The notes: generated by a model from the sequence alone, not told the origin. DNA of 64,000 bases from JADJPO01 sp963750395 (GCA_963750395.1 CAVVQM010000016.1:124001-188000), one strand, 5' to 3'; shown: positions 51,461 to 61,404, numbered from the stretch's first letter. Numbers and translations: made by a program.

Positions 51461-52807
51461 GTGCCCGGCGACCGGCTCGGGGAGTTCTTCGCGCTGGAGG
51501 ACGACTGGCAGCGTCCCGGCGGGCTGGGAGCGGTCGATCTGGTCACGGGAGCCGTTGCCCTGCTGGTCAGCGCCGTGGCCATGGAGCTCTACCGTGACGC
51601 CGGGGCCATGCAGGACACCACGGCGCCCCTCTGGGTGCAGTGGACGGCGGTCGTGACCGGCGCGGTCCTGCTCGTCGGGCGTCGCCGCTGGCCGCTGACC
51701 GTCGCCGCCCTGGCCGCGGCGCACATGTTCGTCGTCGGCGTCTTCATGCCGGCCGTGATGGGCCAGGCGAGCCAGCAGATCGTCTACTTCGTCGCCTACT
51801 TCTCCGCGGTCGCCTGGGGCCGGCAGCGGCGCGAGACCATCCTGGGCGTCGCCGGGCTGGTCGCCCTGATGTTCGTCTGGCTCGCCTGGTGGATCGCGCT
51901 CGGCAGCGGTGTCGACGAGATCCGGTCCATGCTCGCCGAGGACGTCGACCGCCGTTTCGGGGCGATCCCCCCGGTGACGGCCTACATCATGCTGACCGCC
52001 TTGATCAACATCCTGTTCTTCGGCGGTGCCGTGTTCGCAGGTCAGCTGTCCTGGCGTTCGGCGCGCCAGCAGGCCCGCCTGGCCGACCAGGCGGAACGAC
52101 TGAACGCCCAGGCCGACGAGCTGCGCCGGCGGGCGGTGATCGACGAACGGCTGCGGATCGCGCGGGACCTGCACGACGTCGTCGCCCATCATGTCTCGGT
52201 GATCGGCGTGCAGGCGGGCGCCGCCCGCCGGGTGCTCGGCACCGGGTCGGCGCAGCACGTCGAGGCCGCCCGGACCGCGCTCGGCGAGATCGAGAACTCC
52301 TCCCGCGAGGCCGTCGGCCAGATGCGCGGACTGCTCGGCACCCTGCGGGCGGTGGACGGCGAGCCGCAGACGGGACGGACCAGCGAACCGGACCTGGACT
52401 CCCTGCCGGCGCTGGTCGCTCAGGCCTGCCGCCCGGGATTCGAGGCGACCTACCAGGTGGTCGAGCGTCCCCAGGGGGCGATGCGATCGGTGCCCGGCGC
52501 CGTCGCGCACTCCCTCTACCGCACGGCGCAGGAGGCGCTGGTCAACGTGCAGCGCCACTCGACGGCGTCCCGGGCCACCGTGGTGCTGCGGGTGGACCGC
52601 GTCGGGCCCGGGGCGTTCGCGGAGATCGAGGTGACCGACAACGGTAGGCCCCGCATGGGCACCTCGGGCAGTGGCCTCGGCCAGCTGGGCATCCGCGAGC
52701 GGATGGCCTCGGTCCGCGGTGAGGTGGAGATCGGGCCCCGTGCGGTCGGTGGGTACCGGGTTCGGGCCAGGGTGGCGCTGCCGGCGGCACTGGAGCGGAC
52801 CGCGTGA
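51461..52807 (+). CDS. NarL-type sensor histidine kinase
   Basis: 448 residues. Four to six hydrophobic segments in residues ~25-200, then HisKA_3 with IARDLHDVVAHHVSVIGVQAG (phospho-His near 240), and an HATPase domain (YRTAQEALVNVQRHS, VTDNGRP, GSGLGQLGIRERM). Start GTG 51461. Its stop overlaps the response regulator start, forming a two-component pair upstream of an ABC exporter. Confidence 0.9.
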   Translation: MPGDRLGEFFALEDDWQRPGGLGAVDLVTGAVALLVSAVAMELYRDAGAMQDTTAPLWVQWTAVVTGAVLLVGRRRWPLTVAALAAAHMFVVGVFMPAVMGQASQQIVYFVAYFSAVAWGRQRRETILGVAGLVALMFVWLAWWIALGSGVDEIRSMLAEDVDRRFGAIPPVTAYIMLTALINILFFGGAVFAGQLSWRSARQQARLADQAERLNAQADELRRRAVIDERLRIARDLHDVVAHHVSVIGVQAGAARRVLGTGSAQHVEAARTALGEIENSSREAVGQMRGLLGTLRAVDGEPQTGRTSEPDLDSLPALVAQACRPGFEATYQVVERPQGAMRSVPGAVAHSLYRTAQEALVNVQRHSTASRATVVLRVDRVGPGAFAEIEVTDNGRPRMGTSGSGLGQLGIRERMASVRGEVEIGPRAVGGYRVRARVALPAALERTA

Positions 52808-53520
52808 GCGCGGCGACGCCTGACCGGCTGCGAGTGCTGCTGGTCGACGACCAGCGCCTGGTCCGTTCCGGCTTCGTCCTGATGCTGTCCACCGAGGACG
52901 ACATCGAGATCGTCGGGCAGGCGGCCGACGGCGAGGCGGCGATCGCCCTGGCCCGGACCTGCCGGCCCGACGTGGTGCTCATGGACGTGCAGATGCCGGT
53001 CATGGACGGCATCGAGGCGACCCGGCAGATCGTGGCCGAGGATCTCGGCCGGGTGCTGATCCTGACCACCTTCGATCACGACGACTACCTCTTCGACGCC
53101 CTTCGGGCCGGCGCCAGCGGGTTCCTGCTCAAGAACACCGATCCCGACCACCTGGTCGAGGCCATCCGATCGGTGGGTGAGGGCCAGGCGCTGCTGGCGC
53201 CCGAGGTCACCCTGCGGGTGATCCGCCAGATGACCGCGGCCGATGCCGCGCCGTTCGCCGGGTCCCGCCCGGACTCCTCCGCCGCGCCGCGGCCGGTGAC
53301 CTCCCACCCCGGGCTGAGCCGGCTGACCGACCGCGAGCGCGAGGTCCTGGTCCATCTCGGCCGGGGCCGGTCCAACGCCGAGATCGCCGGCGCCCTGTTC
53401 CTCGGCGAGGCCACGGTGAAGACCCACGTCTCGAACGTGCTGGCCAAACTCGGTGTCCGCGACCGGGTTCAGGCCGTCGTGGTCGCCCACGAGTGCGGCA
53501 TCCTCCGCGAGGCGGAGTAG
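52804..53520 (+). CDS. NarL/FixJ family response regulator
   Basis: 238 residues. Receiver domain: LLVDDQRLVRSGFVLML, phospho-acceptor in VLMDVQMPVMDGIEA, LKNTDP. A ~30-residue Ala/Pro-rich linker (~145-170), then a LuxR HTH: LTDREREVLVHLGRGRSNAEIAGALFL, ATVKTHVSNVLAKLG. GTG 52804 (GTGA overlap). Likely regulates the ABC transporter genes 66 bases downstream. Confidence 0.92.
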   Translation: MSAATPDRLRVLLVDDQRLVRSGFVLMLSTEDDIEIVGQAADGEAAIALARTCRPDVVLMDVQMPVMDGIEATRQIVAEDLGRVLILTTFDHDDYLFDALRAGASGFLLKNTDPDHLVEAIRSVGEGQALLAPEVTLRVIRQMTAADAAPFAGSRPDSSAAPRPVTSHPGLSRLTDREREVLVHLGRGRSNAEIAGALFLGEATVKTHVSNVLAKLGVRDRVQAVVVAHECGILREAE

Positions 53521-53585
53521 CCGGACGCGCAGGATGGGTCCCAGGAGGGATCCGCCACGCCGAGTCCCGCCCTAGGCTTCGGGAC

Positions 53586-54467
53586 ATGATCGAAACAATC
53601 GACCTGACACGACGTTTCGGCGATCTGGTGGCCGTCGACGGGGTGAACCTGCGGGTACCCGACGGCGCTCTGACCGGCTTCGTGGGAGCCAACGGCGCCG
53701 GCAAGACGACGACCATGCGCATGATCACCGGTACGCTCGGCGCGACGTCCGGCACCGTGCTGTGGGACGGCGCGCCGATCACCGCGCAGATCCGGCAGCG
53801 CTTCGGGTACATGCCCGAGGAACGCGGCCTCTACCCCAAGCAGGCGATCATCGACCAACTCGTCTACCTCAGCCGGCTGACCGGTGCCACGGCGAGCGGG
53901 GCGCGCGCCTCGGCGATGGCCCACCTCGAGCGCTTCGGACTGGCCGATCGGGCCAAGGACCGGGTGGAGAAGCTGTCCCTGGGCAACCAGCAGCGGGTGC
54001 AGATCATCGCCGCCGTGATGTCCTCCCCGAGCGCCCTGATCCTCGACGAGCCGTTCTCCGGGCTCGACCCCACCGCCGTCGAGCAGATGGCCGCCCTGGT
54101 CCGCGAGCACGCCCACGCCGGCCTGCCGGTGTTGTTCTCCTCGCACCAGCTCGACCTCGTCGACCGGATCTGCGACCGCCTGGTCATCATGGCCCGCGGC
54201 CGGGTGGTCGCCCAGGGCACGGCGAGCGAGCTTCGCGCGGCGTTCCCGAACCGGGTCAGGCTCATCGGGTGGTCCGACGCCGGCTGGGTGCGCTCCGTCC
54301 CGGGCCTGCACGTGATCGACGTCGACGGCCCGAACGCGCTTCTCGAGCTGGACGACGAGGAGGTGGGCCGGGTCGTGATCAACGAGGCGATGAGCCGCGG
54401 CGGACTGCGTGAGTTCGCCCGCGTCGTCCCGCCCCTGAGCGAGCTCTACAAGGAGGTTGCAGCATGA
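53586..54467 (+). CDS. ABC transporter ATP-binding protein (NatA/DrrA-like)
   Basis: 293 residues. Walker A GANGAGKTTTMRMI, signature LSLGNQQRVQII, Walker B ALILDEPFSGLDP, H-loop SSHQLDLVD. A C-terminal DUF4162-like domain follows. Exporter-type ATPase. ATG 53586 (MIETIDLTRRF). Overlaps the permease gene by ATGA; with the preceding two-component system it forms a sensor-exporter unit. Confidence 0.92.
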   Translation: MIETIDLTRRFGDLVAVDGVNLRVPDGALTGFVGANGAGKTTTMRMITGTLGATSGTVLWDGAPITAQIRQRFGYMPEERGLYPKQAIIDQLVYLSRLTGATASGARASAMAHLERFGLADRAKDRVEKLSLGNQQRVQIIAAVMSSPSALILDEPFSGLDPTAVEQMAALVREHAHAGLPVLFSSHQLDLVDRICDRLVIMARGRVVAQGTASELRAAFPNRVRLIGWSDAGWVRSVPGLHVIDVDGPNALLELDDEEVGRVVINEAMSRGGLREFARVVPPLSELYKEVAA

Positions 54468-55702
54468 GTGACACCGTGGGTCTGCGTGTCCCGCACGAGG
54501 TCTCGGCCCCACCCGACAGCGACTCGGGCGAGCGCCGGGTCCCCGCGTGGCAGCTGGTCGCCGTCCGCGAGATCACCGTCAAGCTCACCGACAAGACGTT
54601 CGTCCTGAGCACGACCCTGATGGTGGCGTTGCTGGCGGGGCTGTTCGGCGTCCAGATCTTCCTGGCCAACCGGACGACGACCACGACGGTGATCGCCACC
54701 CCCGACAGCGTGGTGATGGCTCGGTCCCTCGCCGAGCAGGCACCGCACCTGGACGACACACTCGTCGTGAACGTCGAGCAGACGAGCGACGCCGCCGCGG
54801 CCCGGGCCGCGGTCGACGGTGGCGAGGCCGACGCCTGGTTGCACACCGGCTCCCAGGGCTGGGTGCTGACCACGCGCTCCGAGCCCGACGACACCCTCTT
54901 CTCGGTCACCTCCCGGGTCATCCGGGACGAGACGCTGCGGGCCAACGCCGCGGCCGCCGGCACGACGCCCGAGCAGCTCGAGGCGGGGTCGGCGGTGCAG
55001 ACCGACCTGTTGCGCGGGGACGCCCAACAGGCCCAGCTCGCCGAGGCGGTCGGTTTCGCCTTCGCCTTCCTCTTCTACCTGGCGGCGTTGCTTTTCGGGG
55101 TGTCCCTGGCCTCGAGCGTCCTGGAGGAGAAGCAGTCCCGGATCGTGGAGATCATCGCCACGGCCGTCCCGGTGCGTCATCTGCTGGCCGGCAAGGTGAT
55201 CGGGAACACCGCCATCGCCATGGGCCAGCTCGTGGTGTACGCGGGCGTGGGGCTGATCGGGCTGTCGTTCACCGACTACTCGACCTACGTGCCGAGCCTG
55301 TCCGGGCCGGTGGTGGCGTTCCTGGTGTTCTTCCTCGCCGGATTCACCGCGTTGGCCTGCCTGTGGGCCGTGGCCGGATCGCTGGCCAACCGTCAGGAGG
55401 ATCTTCAGGCCACCACGGGCCCCCTGACCTTCCTGACCATTGCGGTCTTCTTCGGCGCGCTGACGCTGGACGGACGCTGGGCCACGGTGGCCTCCTTCGT
55501 GCCGCCGCTGTCGGCGGTGCTCATGCCCATCCGCCTGCTGAAGGACCAGGCCTCCTACGGGGAGGCGGCCATCGCACTGGCCCTGCTGCTGGCCACGGCG
55601 GCGGTGACGATCCGGGTGGGTGAGCGGCTCTACCGGCGCTCACTGCTGCAGACCGGCGGAGGGCGGATCAGCCTGCGCAGCGCCTGGAGGTCCACGGTAT
55701 GA
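54464..55702 (+). CDS. ABC-2 type permease (NatB-like)
   Basis: 412 residues. One TM near 45, a large extracytoplasmic region (~70-185), then five TM segments (~190-215, ~245-265, ~275-300, ~315-335, ~360-385). The SRIVEIIATAVPVRHLLAGKVIG motif is typical of NatB/ABC2_membrane_3. Substrate not readable (Na+, antibiotic or lipid in relatives). Overlaps both neighbours. Confidence 0.85.
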   Translation: MSDTVGLRVPHEVSAPPDSDSGERRVPAWQLVAVREITVKLTDKTFVLSTTLMVALLAGLFGVQIFLANRTTTTTVIATPDSVVMARSLAEQAPHLDDTLVVNVEQTSDAAAARAAVDGGEADAWLHTGSQGWVLTTRSEPDDTLFSVTSRVIRDETLRANAAAAGTTPEQLEAGSAVQTDLLRGDAQQAQLAEAVGFAFAFLFYLAALLFGVSLASSVLEEKQSRIVEIIATAVPVRHLLAGKVIGNTAIAMGQLVVYAGVGLIGLSFTDYSTYVPSLSGPVVAFLVFFLAGFTALACLWAVAGSLANRQEDLQATTGPLTFLTIAVFFGALTLDGRWATVASFVPPLSAVLMPIRLLKDQASYGEAAIALALLLATAAVTIRVGERLYRRSLLQTGGGRISLRSAWRSTV

Positions 55703-57501
55703 CCGTGCCGCAGCGCCGTCCCGCCCTGGACTACGAGCTGTCCGAGCCGTCTCGGAACAGCCCGCGCGAGGTGATCGCCTCGTTGGTCCCGGGTGTGACG
55801 GTGCTGCGTTCCTACCGACGCCGATGGCTCCGGACCGACATGTTCGCCGGCGTGGCCGTCGCCGCCTACCTGGTTCCGCAGGTGATGGCCTACGCGGCGA
55901 TCGTGGGCACCCCACCGGTCACCGGGTTGTGGACGGCGCTCGCCGCGTGCCTCGCCTACGCCGTCCTGGGCGGTTCACGGGTGCTGTCGGTGGGGCCGGA
56001 GTCGACGGTGGCGTTGATCGCGGGCGCGACGATCGCCCCTCTGGCCCAGGGTGATCCCCAACGGGTCGCGGCGCTCAGCGCGGGGCTGTGTGTGATCGTG
56101 GCGGGGTGGTGCCTGCTCGCCCGCCTGGCCCGGTTGGGCGTCATCGCCGATCTGTTGTCCCAGCCGTTGCTGATCGGCTACCTGGCCGGCGGCGCGGTGC
56201 TGATGGTGGTCGGCCAGTTGGGCCGCCTGACCCGCACGGACGTCGAGGGCGAGTCGATCGTGCAGCAGATCGTCTCGTTCGCCTCGGTGGTCGGCTCGAC
56301 CCACGCCGGGACCCTGATCGTCGGCGCGGCCACCCTCGCCCTGATCGTGGCCGTGGTCCTGGTCAGGCCGATGTGGCCGGCCCCGCTGATCGCCGTGAGC
56401 GCCGCGACCCTGGCCTCGGGTCTGCTGAACCTGCCGGACCGGGGGGTGTCCACGATCGGGCAGGTGCCCACCGGTCTTCCCCCGATCGGTCTGCCGGTCG
56501 TGTCCTGGGGCGACCTGTCCGCGTTGACCCTGACGGGGCTGGGGGTGGCGGTGGTCGCCTACAGCGACAACACACTGGTGGGGCGGGCGTTCAGGCCCAA
56601 GCCCGATCCCGAGGAGACCGCGCCGGGTGGCCCGCGCGACCCGGATCCCCAGCAGGAGCTGGTCGCCCTCGGCGGGGTGCACCTTGCGGTGGCGGCCGTC
56701 GGTGGGTTCCCGGTCTCCTCCTCCGGATCACGCTCGGCGCTGGCCATGGCCGCCGGCGCCCGCAGCCAGCTGTACTCCCTGGTCGCCGCGGCGTGCATCG
56801 TCGCGGTGCTGCTGTTCGCCGGACCGCTGCTGTCCGCGATGCCGGCGGCGGCCCTGGGCGCCGTGGTCGTCTACGCGGCGTCCAAACTGGTCTCGCGGCA
56901 CGAGTTCGTGCGTCTGGCCCGATTCCGGGTGGGCGAGTTCCTGCTGGCCGTGGTGACCTGTCTGGCGACGGTGGTGCTGGGCATCCTGGCCGGGGTGGGT
57001 GTGGCCATCGCGCTCAGCCTGCTGGAGATGACCCGGCGACTGGCTCGGCCGCACGAGGGCGTGCTCGGTCTGGTCGAGGGCATGGAGGGCAGGCACGACG
57101 TCGATGACTACCCCGAGGCGCAGACGCTGACCGGACTGATCATCTACCGCTACGACGCGCCGCTCTTCTTCGCCAATGTGGGAGACCTGCACGCCAGGGC
57201 CCTGCTCGCGGTGGAGAGGGAGAACCGCGCCGATCCGGCCCACCCGGTGCGCTGGTTCGTGCTCAACGTCGAGGCGAACGTGGAGATCGACATCACCGCG
57301 GCCGACGGCCTCAGGCACCTGCACGAGGATCTGGACGGGCTCGGCGTCCGGCTCGGTCTGGCCCGGGTGAAACAGGATCTGCGCGAGCCGCTCGAGCGAG
57401 CCGGGCTGATCGACCTGATCGGCGAGGACATGATCTTCACGACCCTGCCCGTCACCGAGCGGGCCTACCTGGACTGGGCTCGGGCGCAGCCGGACCGGTG
57501 A
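55699..57501 (+). CDS. SulP family anion transporter with C-terminal STAS domain
   Basis: 600 residues. The SulP core has GVAVAAYLVPQVMAYAAIVGTPPVTGLW, SVGPESTVALIAGA and GGFPVSSSGSRSALAMAAGA (each given in part); about 11-12 TM. STAS at ~440-560 with LIIYRYDAPLFFANVGDL. The usual DxS/T phospho-site region reads ANVEIDITAADGL. Transports sulfate, bicarbonate or another anion. ATG 55699 overlaps the permease stop, so it may share that transcript. Tail-to-tail with a second SulP gene, 2 bases apart. Confidence 0.88.
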   Translation: MTVPQRRPALDYELSEPSRNSPREVIASLVPGVTVLRSYRRRWLRTDMFAGVAVAAYLVPQVMAYAAIVGTPPVTGLWTALAACLAYAVLGGSRVLSVGPESTVALIAGATIAPLAQGDPQRVAALSAGLCVIVAGWCLLARLARLGVIADLLSQPLLIGYLAGGAVLMVVGQLGRLTRTDVEGESIVQQIVSFASVVGSTHAGTLIVGAATLALIVAVVLVRPMWPAPLIAVSAATLASGLLNLPDRGVSTIGQVPTGLPPIGLPVVSWGDLSALTLTGLGVAVVAYSDNTLVGRAFRPKPDPEETAPGGPRDPDPQQELVALGGVHLAVAAVGGFPVSSSGSRSALAMAAGARSQLYSLVAAACIVAVLLFAGPLLSAMPAAALGAVVVYAASKLVSRHEFVRLARFRVGEFLLAVVTCLATVVLGILAGVGVAIALSLLEMTRRLARPHEGVLGLVEGMEGRHDVDDYPEAQTLTGLIIYRYDAPLFFANVGDLHARALLAVERENRADPAHPVRWFVLNVEANVEIDITAADGLRHLHEDLDGLGVRLGLARVKQDLREPLERAGLIDLIGEDMIFTTLPVTERAYLDWARAQPDR

Positions 57502-57503
57502 GC

Positions 57504-59033
57504 CTAGGGCCCGGCCCCCATGTGCCCGGCCAGGTGCAGGTGTCGGCGGGCGCTGGTCGAGTTCAGCCCGATGAACTCGACGCTCTTGCCTCGGCGGGCG
57601 TACTTCGTCTCGATCGCGTCCATCGTCGCCACGGTCGAGACGTCCCACACGTGCGAGGCGGACAGGTCCACCACGACCCGGGCCTGGTCGCCCACGTAGT
57701 CCAGCTGGGTGACCAGATCGTTGCTCGAGGCGAAGAAGAGCTCGCCGCGCACCAGATAGCGGGTGACGCCGGCGTCCGGGTCGTCGACCCGGGTGACGGT
57801 GGTGAAGTGCGCGACGTGGCGGGCGAAGGAGATCATCGCCGAGAGCACGCCGATGCCGACCCCGATCGCCAGGTTGTGCGTGACGAGCACCGACACCACG
57901 GTGGCGAGCATGATGCCGGTCGCACTGCGCGGCATCCGGCGCAGCGTGGCGGGCTGGATGCTGTGCCAGTCGAAGGTGCCGACCGAGACCATGATCATCA
58001 CGGCGACCAGGGCGGCCATCGGGACGGTGGCGACCAGATCACCGAGGCCCACCACGAGGATCAGCAGGAACACCCCGGCGCACAGGGTCGAGATCCGGGT
58101 CCGTGCACCGGAGACCTTCACGTTGATCATCGTCTGGCCGATCATGGCGCAGCCGCCCATTCCGCCGAACACCCCGGTCACCAGGTTGGCCACGCCCTGG
58201 CCCCAGGCCTCGCGGGTCTTGGACGAGTGGGTGTCGGTGACGTCGTCCACGAGTTTGGCCGTCATCAGCGACTCGAGCAGCCCGACCACGGCCAGCGCCA
58301 GGGCGTACGGGCCGATGATGGTCAGGGTCTCCAGGGTCAGCGGCACGCTCGGCAGGCCAGGCACCGGCAGCGAGTCCGGGAGCGCGCCCTGGTCACCGAC
58401 CGTCGGGACCTGCAGGGCCGTCAGCACGGCGACACCGGTGAGGACGAGGATGGCGACCAGGGGCGCCGGGACCGCCGTGGTGACCCGGGGCAGCAGAACC
58501 ATGATCGCCAGGCCGACGGCGACCAGCGGGTAGACCGCCCAGGTCACCCCGATCAGGTGGGGGATCTGCGCGGTGAGGATCAGGATCGCGAGCGCGTTGA
58601 CGAAGCCGACCATCACCGAGCGGGGCACGAACCGCATCAGGCGGGCCGCGCCGGACAGGCCCAGCAGGATCTGGATCAGACCGCCGAGCAGCACGGCGGC
58701 GATCAGGTGGTCGAGGCCGTACTCGCGCGCCAGCGGGGCGACGACGAGCGCGATCGCCCCGGTGGCCGCCGAGATCATCGCGGGACGCCCGCCGGTGAAG
58801 GCGATGGTCACCGCCATCGTGAACGAGGCGAAGAGGCCGACCCTGGGGTCGACACCCGCAAGGATCGAGAACGAGATCGCCTCGGGGATCAGGGCCAGGG
58901 CCACCACCAGGCCCGCCAGCACCTCGGTGCGCAGCCGTGCCGGGGACCTCAGGGCCGCCCGGGACGAGGTGAGCGCCTCCTCGTGGGGGAAGCGGATCTG
59001 GTCGGGAGCAAGCGCGGGTGATGGCGCAGTCAC
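57504..59033 (-). CDS. SulP family transporter (BicA/sulfate permease-like) with STAS domain
   Basis: 509 residues. GLVVALALIPEAISFSILAG, ATGAIALVVAPLA and GGMGGCAMIGQTMINVKVSG mark the prokaryotic SulP branch that includes bicarbonate and sulfate symporters; STAS ~400-490 (DQARVVVDLSASHVWDVSTV). It is not closely similar to the convergent SulP at 55699, so the pair is not a recent duplication. ATG 59033, divergent from arginase. Confidence 0.88.
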   Translation of the reverse strand: MTAPSPALAPDQIRFPHEEALTSSRAALRSPARLRTEVLAGLVVALALIPEAISFSILAGVDPRVGLFASFTMAVTIAFTGGRPAMISAATGAIALVVAPLAREYGLDHLIAAVLLGGLIQILLGLSGAARLMRFVPRSVMVGFVNALAILILTAQIPHLIGVTWAVYPLVAVGLAIMVLLPRVTTAVPAPLVAILVLTGVAVLTALQVPTVGDQGALPDSLPVPGLPSVPLTLETLTIIGPYALALAVVGLLESLMTAKLVDDVTDTHSSKTREAWGQGVANLVTGVFGGMGGCAMIGQTMINVKVSGARTRISTLCAGVFLLILVVGLGDLVATVPMAALVAVMIMVSVGTFDWHSIQPATLRRMPRSATGIMLATVVSVLVTHNLAIGVGIGVLSAMISFARHVAHFTTVTRVDDPDAGVTRYLVRGELFFASSNDLVTQLDYVGDQARVVVDLSASHVWDVSTVATMDAIETKYARRGKSVEFIGLNSTSARRHLHLAGHMGAGP

Positions 59034-59222
59034 GTGGTGAGAGCCTTCGGATCGACGACAGGACGGCGAACGCCGGCCACCATCGGCCGATCAGGTCGTG
59101 AAACGACGCTCGAACGGCGCCGCGTCGACTGTAGCCGTCACGGCGGGGCTACCGACGGGTACCACCGGGTGAGCAGGCGCGCCGAGGTGTGATCCGGGGC
59201 ACTGTTGCGACACAGTGACTGG

Positions 59223-60243
59223 ATGAGCAGGTCCACCAGCAGCACTGTCGACAGCAACACCGTCGACAGCAGCACGGTCGACAGCAGCACTGTCGACAGC
59301 AGCAGCATCACCGGCACAGTCGCCCTGATCGGCGTGCCCACGGACGTGGGCGCCGGGGCCCGTGGCGCCTCGATGGGGCCGGAGGCGATGCGGGTGGCGG
59401 GGATCGCCGAGGCGCTGCGGACCCGCGGCGTCCAGGTCGAGGATCGCGGCAACCTCACCGGACCGCCGAACCCATGGCAGCCACCGGTCGACGGCTACCG
59501 GCACCTCGACGAGGTGGTGGCGTGGAACACCGTTGTGCACGAGGCGATGTACACGGCGCTGGTCGACGGGGTGGTGCCGATCATGCTCGGTGGCGACCAC
59601 TGCCTCTCGATCGGTTCGGTCAGTGCGGCCGCGCGCCGCTGCCGCGAGACCGGCCGGCGTCTGCGGGTGATCTGGCTGGACGCCCACGCCGACTTCAACA
59701 CCGCCGACCTCACCCCCAGCGGCAACATCCACGGCATGCCGGTCTCCACCCTGTGCGGTCTGGGGCATCGGAGGCTGGTCACGATCGGCGGGCACGCACC
59801 TGCCATCGAGGCGGCGTGGGTGCGCCAGATCGGCGTGCGCAGGGTCGATCCGGGTGAGCGGCGCCTGGTCCACGACCAGCACCTGCCGGTGTTCGACATG
59901 CGCGCGATCGACGAGAACGGCATGCGGGCCACGATGGCGGCAGCCCTGGCGGGGGTCGATGAGAACACCCACCTGCACGTGAGTTTCGATGTGGACTTCC
60001 TGGACCCGGAGATCGCCCCCGGGCGTCGGGACCACCGAGCGCGGCGGACCGACCTACCGCGAGGCCCAGTTGTGCATGGAGATGATCGCCGACACCGGGC
60101 AGCTCGGCTCGATCGACGTCACCGAACTGAACCCGGCCTTCGACAACCACAACGCCACCGCGGAGGTCGCCGTCGAACTGGTCGAGTCGTTGTTCGGCAA
60201 GAGCACCCTGATCCGCTGGAGCGCCCCGCCGCATCTGCTCTGA
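59223..60243 (+). CDS. rocF: Arginase, single-base frameshift near 60019
   Basis: About 340 residues once corrected. GGDHCLSIGSVSAA, WLDAHADFNTADLTPSGNIHGMP and FDVDFLDPEIAPG give all Mn ligands; the end ATAEVAVELVESLFGKSTL is arginase-specific. It hydrolyses arginine to ornithine and urea. After EIAPG one extra G in a CCCCCGGG run shifts the frame; removing it gives VGTTERGGPTYREAQLCMEM. Probably a homopolymer error. ATG 59223 (MSRSTSST). The N-terminus carries four V-D-S-S-T-like repeats, unusual for arginases. Confidence 0.85.
59241..59300. repeat. Four 15-bp tandem units at the arginase 5' end
   Basis: AGCACTGTCGACAGC and close variants, four in-frame copies, each with a GTCGAC site. Encodes the S-T-V-D-S repeats. 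Confidence 0.9.
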
Positions 60244-60277
60244 GGATCACTCTCCCCAAATCAGTACAAACCAGACA

Positions 60278-60346
60278 CCCCGGATGGGCACGGCGTGACG
60301 TTGCGCTCAATAGACGAGCGTGACGTCACGCCGTGCGCATCTGGGG
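60278..60346. repeat. Long imperfect inverted repeat (31-bp arms) between convergent genes
   Basis: Left arm 60278-60308, right arm 60316-60346, 7-bp loop. The arms match at about 27 of 31 positions, with GCACGGCGTGACGT exact. No T-run, so it could be a bidirectional factor-independent-like terminator, a REP-type element, or a binding site. Confidence 0.75.
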
Positions 60347-60369
60347 TGAGCGTGATTCCACTCGCTGGA

Positions 60370-61404
60370 TCACGTCAGGACACGCCGGGTGAGCTCCGAC
60401 GCGCCGTCGCGGGCGGCGGCGAGGCGGGCTCGGGCGTCGGACGGCGAGCATCCGGCCAGCCCGCAGGCCGGGGTCAGCACCACGCGGTCCAGGTGCTCGA
60501 CGTCCAGGGCGAGCCTTCGCCATCGGCCCAGGACGGCGTCCGCGACGCCCGCCGGGCTCGGGATCGGCCCGCTGGTCGCCACCACCCCGGCCCACAGCGC
60601 CAGCCCGGCCTCGATCGGGACCGCCAGCGCCTCCCAGCCCGCGCGGCCGAGCAGCTCGACGTCCACGGACAGCCCGTCGATCCCGCTTCCGGCCAGCGCC
60701 GCCACCGGCACGTCGGCGGCACAGCTGTGCACGATCACGGCGGTGGCTCCGGCGCCGCGCGCAGCTTCGGCGACCTGCCTGATCCCTTGTACCGCAACGG
60801 GTTCGGCGACCGCTCGGACCCGGCCGAAACCGCTGGACGTCGGCAGCCGGCCGGCCAGCACCGCCGGCAGCGACGGCTCGTCGATCTGGACGACGATCTG
60901 CGCGCCGGGCACCAGGCGCCGAATGTCGCGCACGTGCCGCGCGACCCCCTCGGCCAGGGACTCGACGATGTCGCGGCAGGCGCCGACGTCGACCACCGCA
61001 CGCTCCAGGCGCGGCAGCAGCACGGACGCGGCGAGGGTCCAGGGGCCGGCCGCCTGCACCTTGAACGATCCGGTGTAGCCGTCGGTGAGCTCGGACAGGG
61101 CGTCGAGGTCACTGCGCAGGTAGCCCTGGGCCCGGCTCAGGTCCCCGCCCGGGCGGTCGACGAAACGCCACCCCGAGGGCTGCAGGTCGACCGGCAGGTC
61201 GACCAGGAAGACCGCCCCACGCCCGATCAGCTCCGCACCCGGTCCGCGGGCGGGCAGTTCGGGCAGGTGCGGCACGTTCGGGTGATCCAACTCGCCGAGG
61301 ACGACGCGGGCAGCCTCGAGCGGGTGCCGCCCGGGCCAACCGCCCAGGCCACTGGCCCGCACGGTCAGGTCGCGTCCGGCATCGGGGCCGGGGGACTCAG
61401 TCAT
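60370..61404 (-). CDS. Methionine synthase (MetE C-terminal)-like / UROD superfamily protein
   Basis: 344 residues. VRASGLGGWPGRHPLEAARVVL at the N-terminus, FKVQAAGPWTLAASVLL, VVQIDEPSLPAVL, VIVHSCAADVPVAAL and a late LTPACGLAG are as in the MetE-like proteins found next to mnmA and ligA in actinobacteria. The zinc-ligand pattern of true MetE (HxC...E...C) is partly kept (HSC, PACG). Reaction uncertain. ATG or GTG at 61404. 65 bases after mnmA. Confidence 0.7.
   Translation of the reverse strand: MTESPGPDAGRDLTVRASGLGGWPGRHPLEAARVVLGELDHPNVPHLPELPARGPGAELIGRGAVFLVDLPVDLQPSGWRFVDRPGGDLSRAQGYLRSDLDALSELTDGYTGSFKVQAAGPWTLAASVLLPRLERAVVDVGACRDIVESLAEGVARHVRDIRRLVPGAQIVVQIDEPSLPAVLAGRLPTSSGFGRVRAVAEPVAVQGIRQVAEAARGAGATAVIVHSCAADVPVAALAGSGIDGLSVDVELLGRAGWEALAVPIEAGLALWAGVVATSGPIPSPAGVADAVLGRWRRLALDVEHLDRVVLTPACGLAGCSPSDARARLAAARDGASELTRRVLT

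Noticed and set aside
55699..59033. Recent duplication of SulP genes
   Set aside because: The two proteins differ in length and signature segments and belong to different SulP branches.
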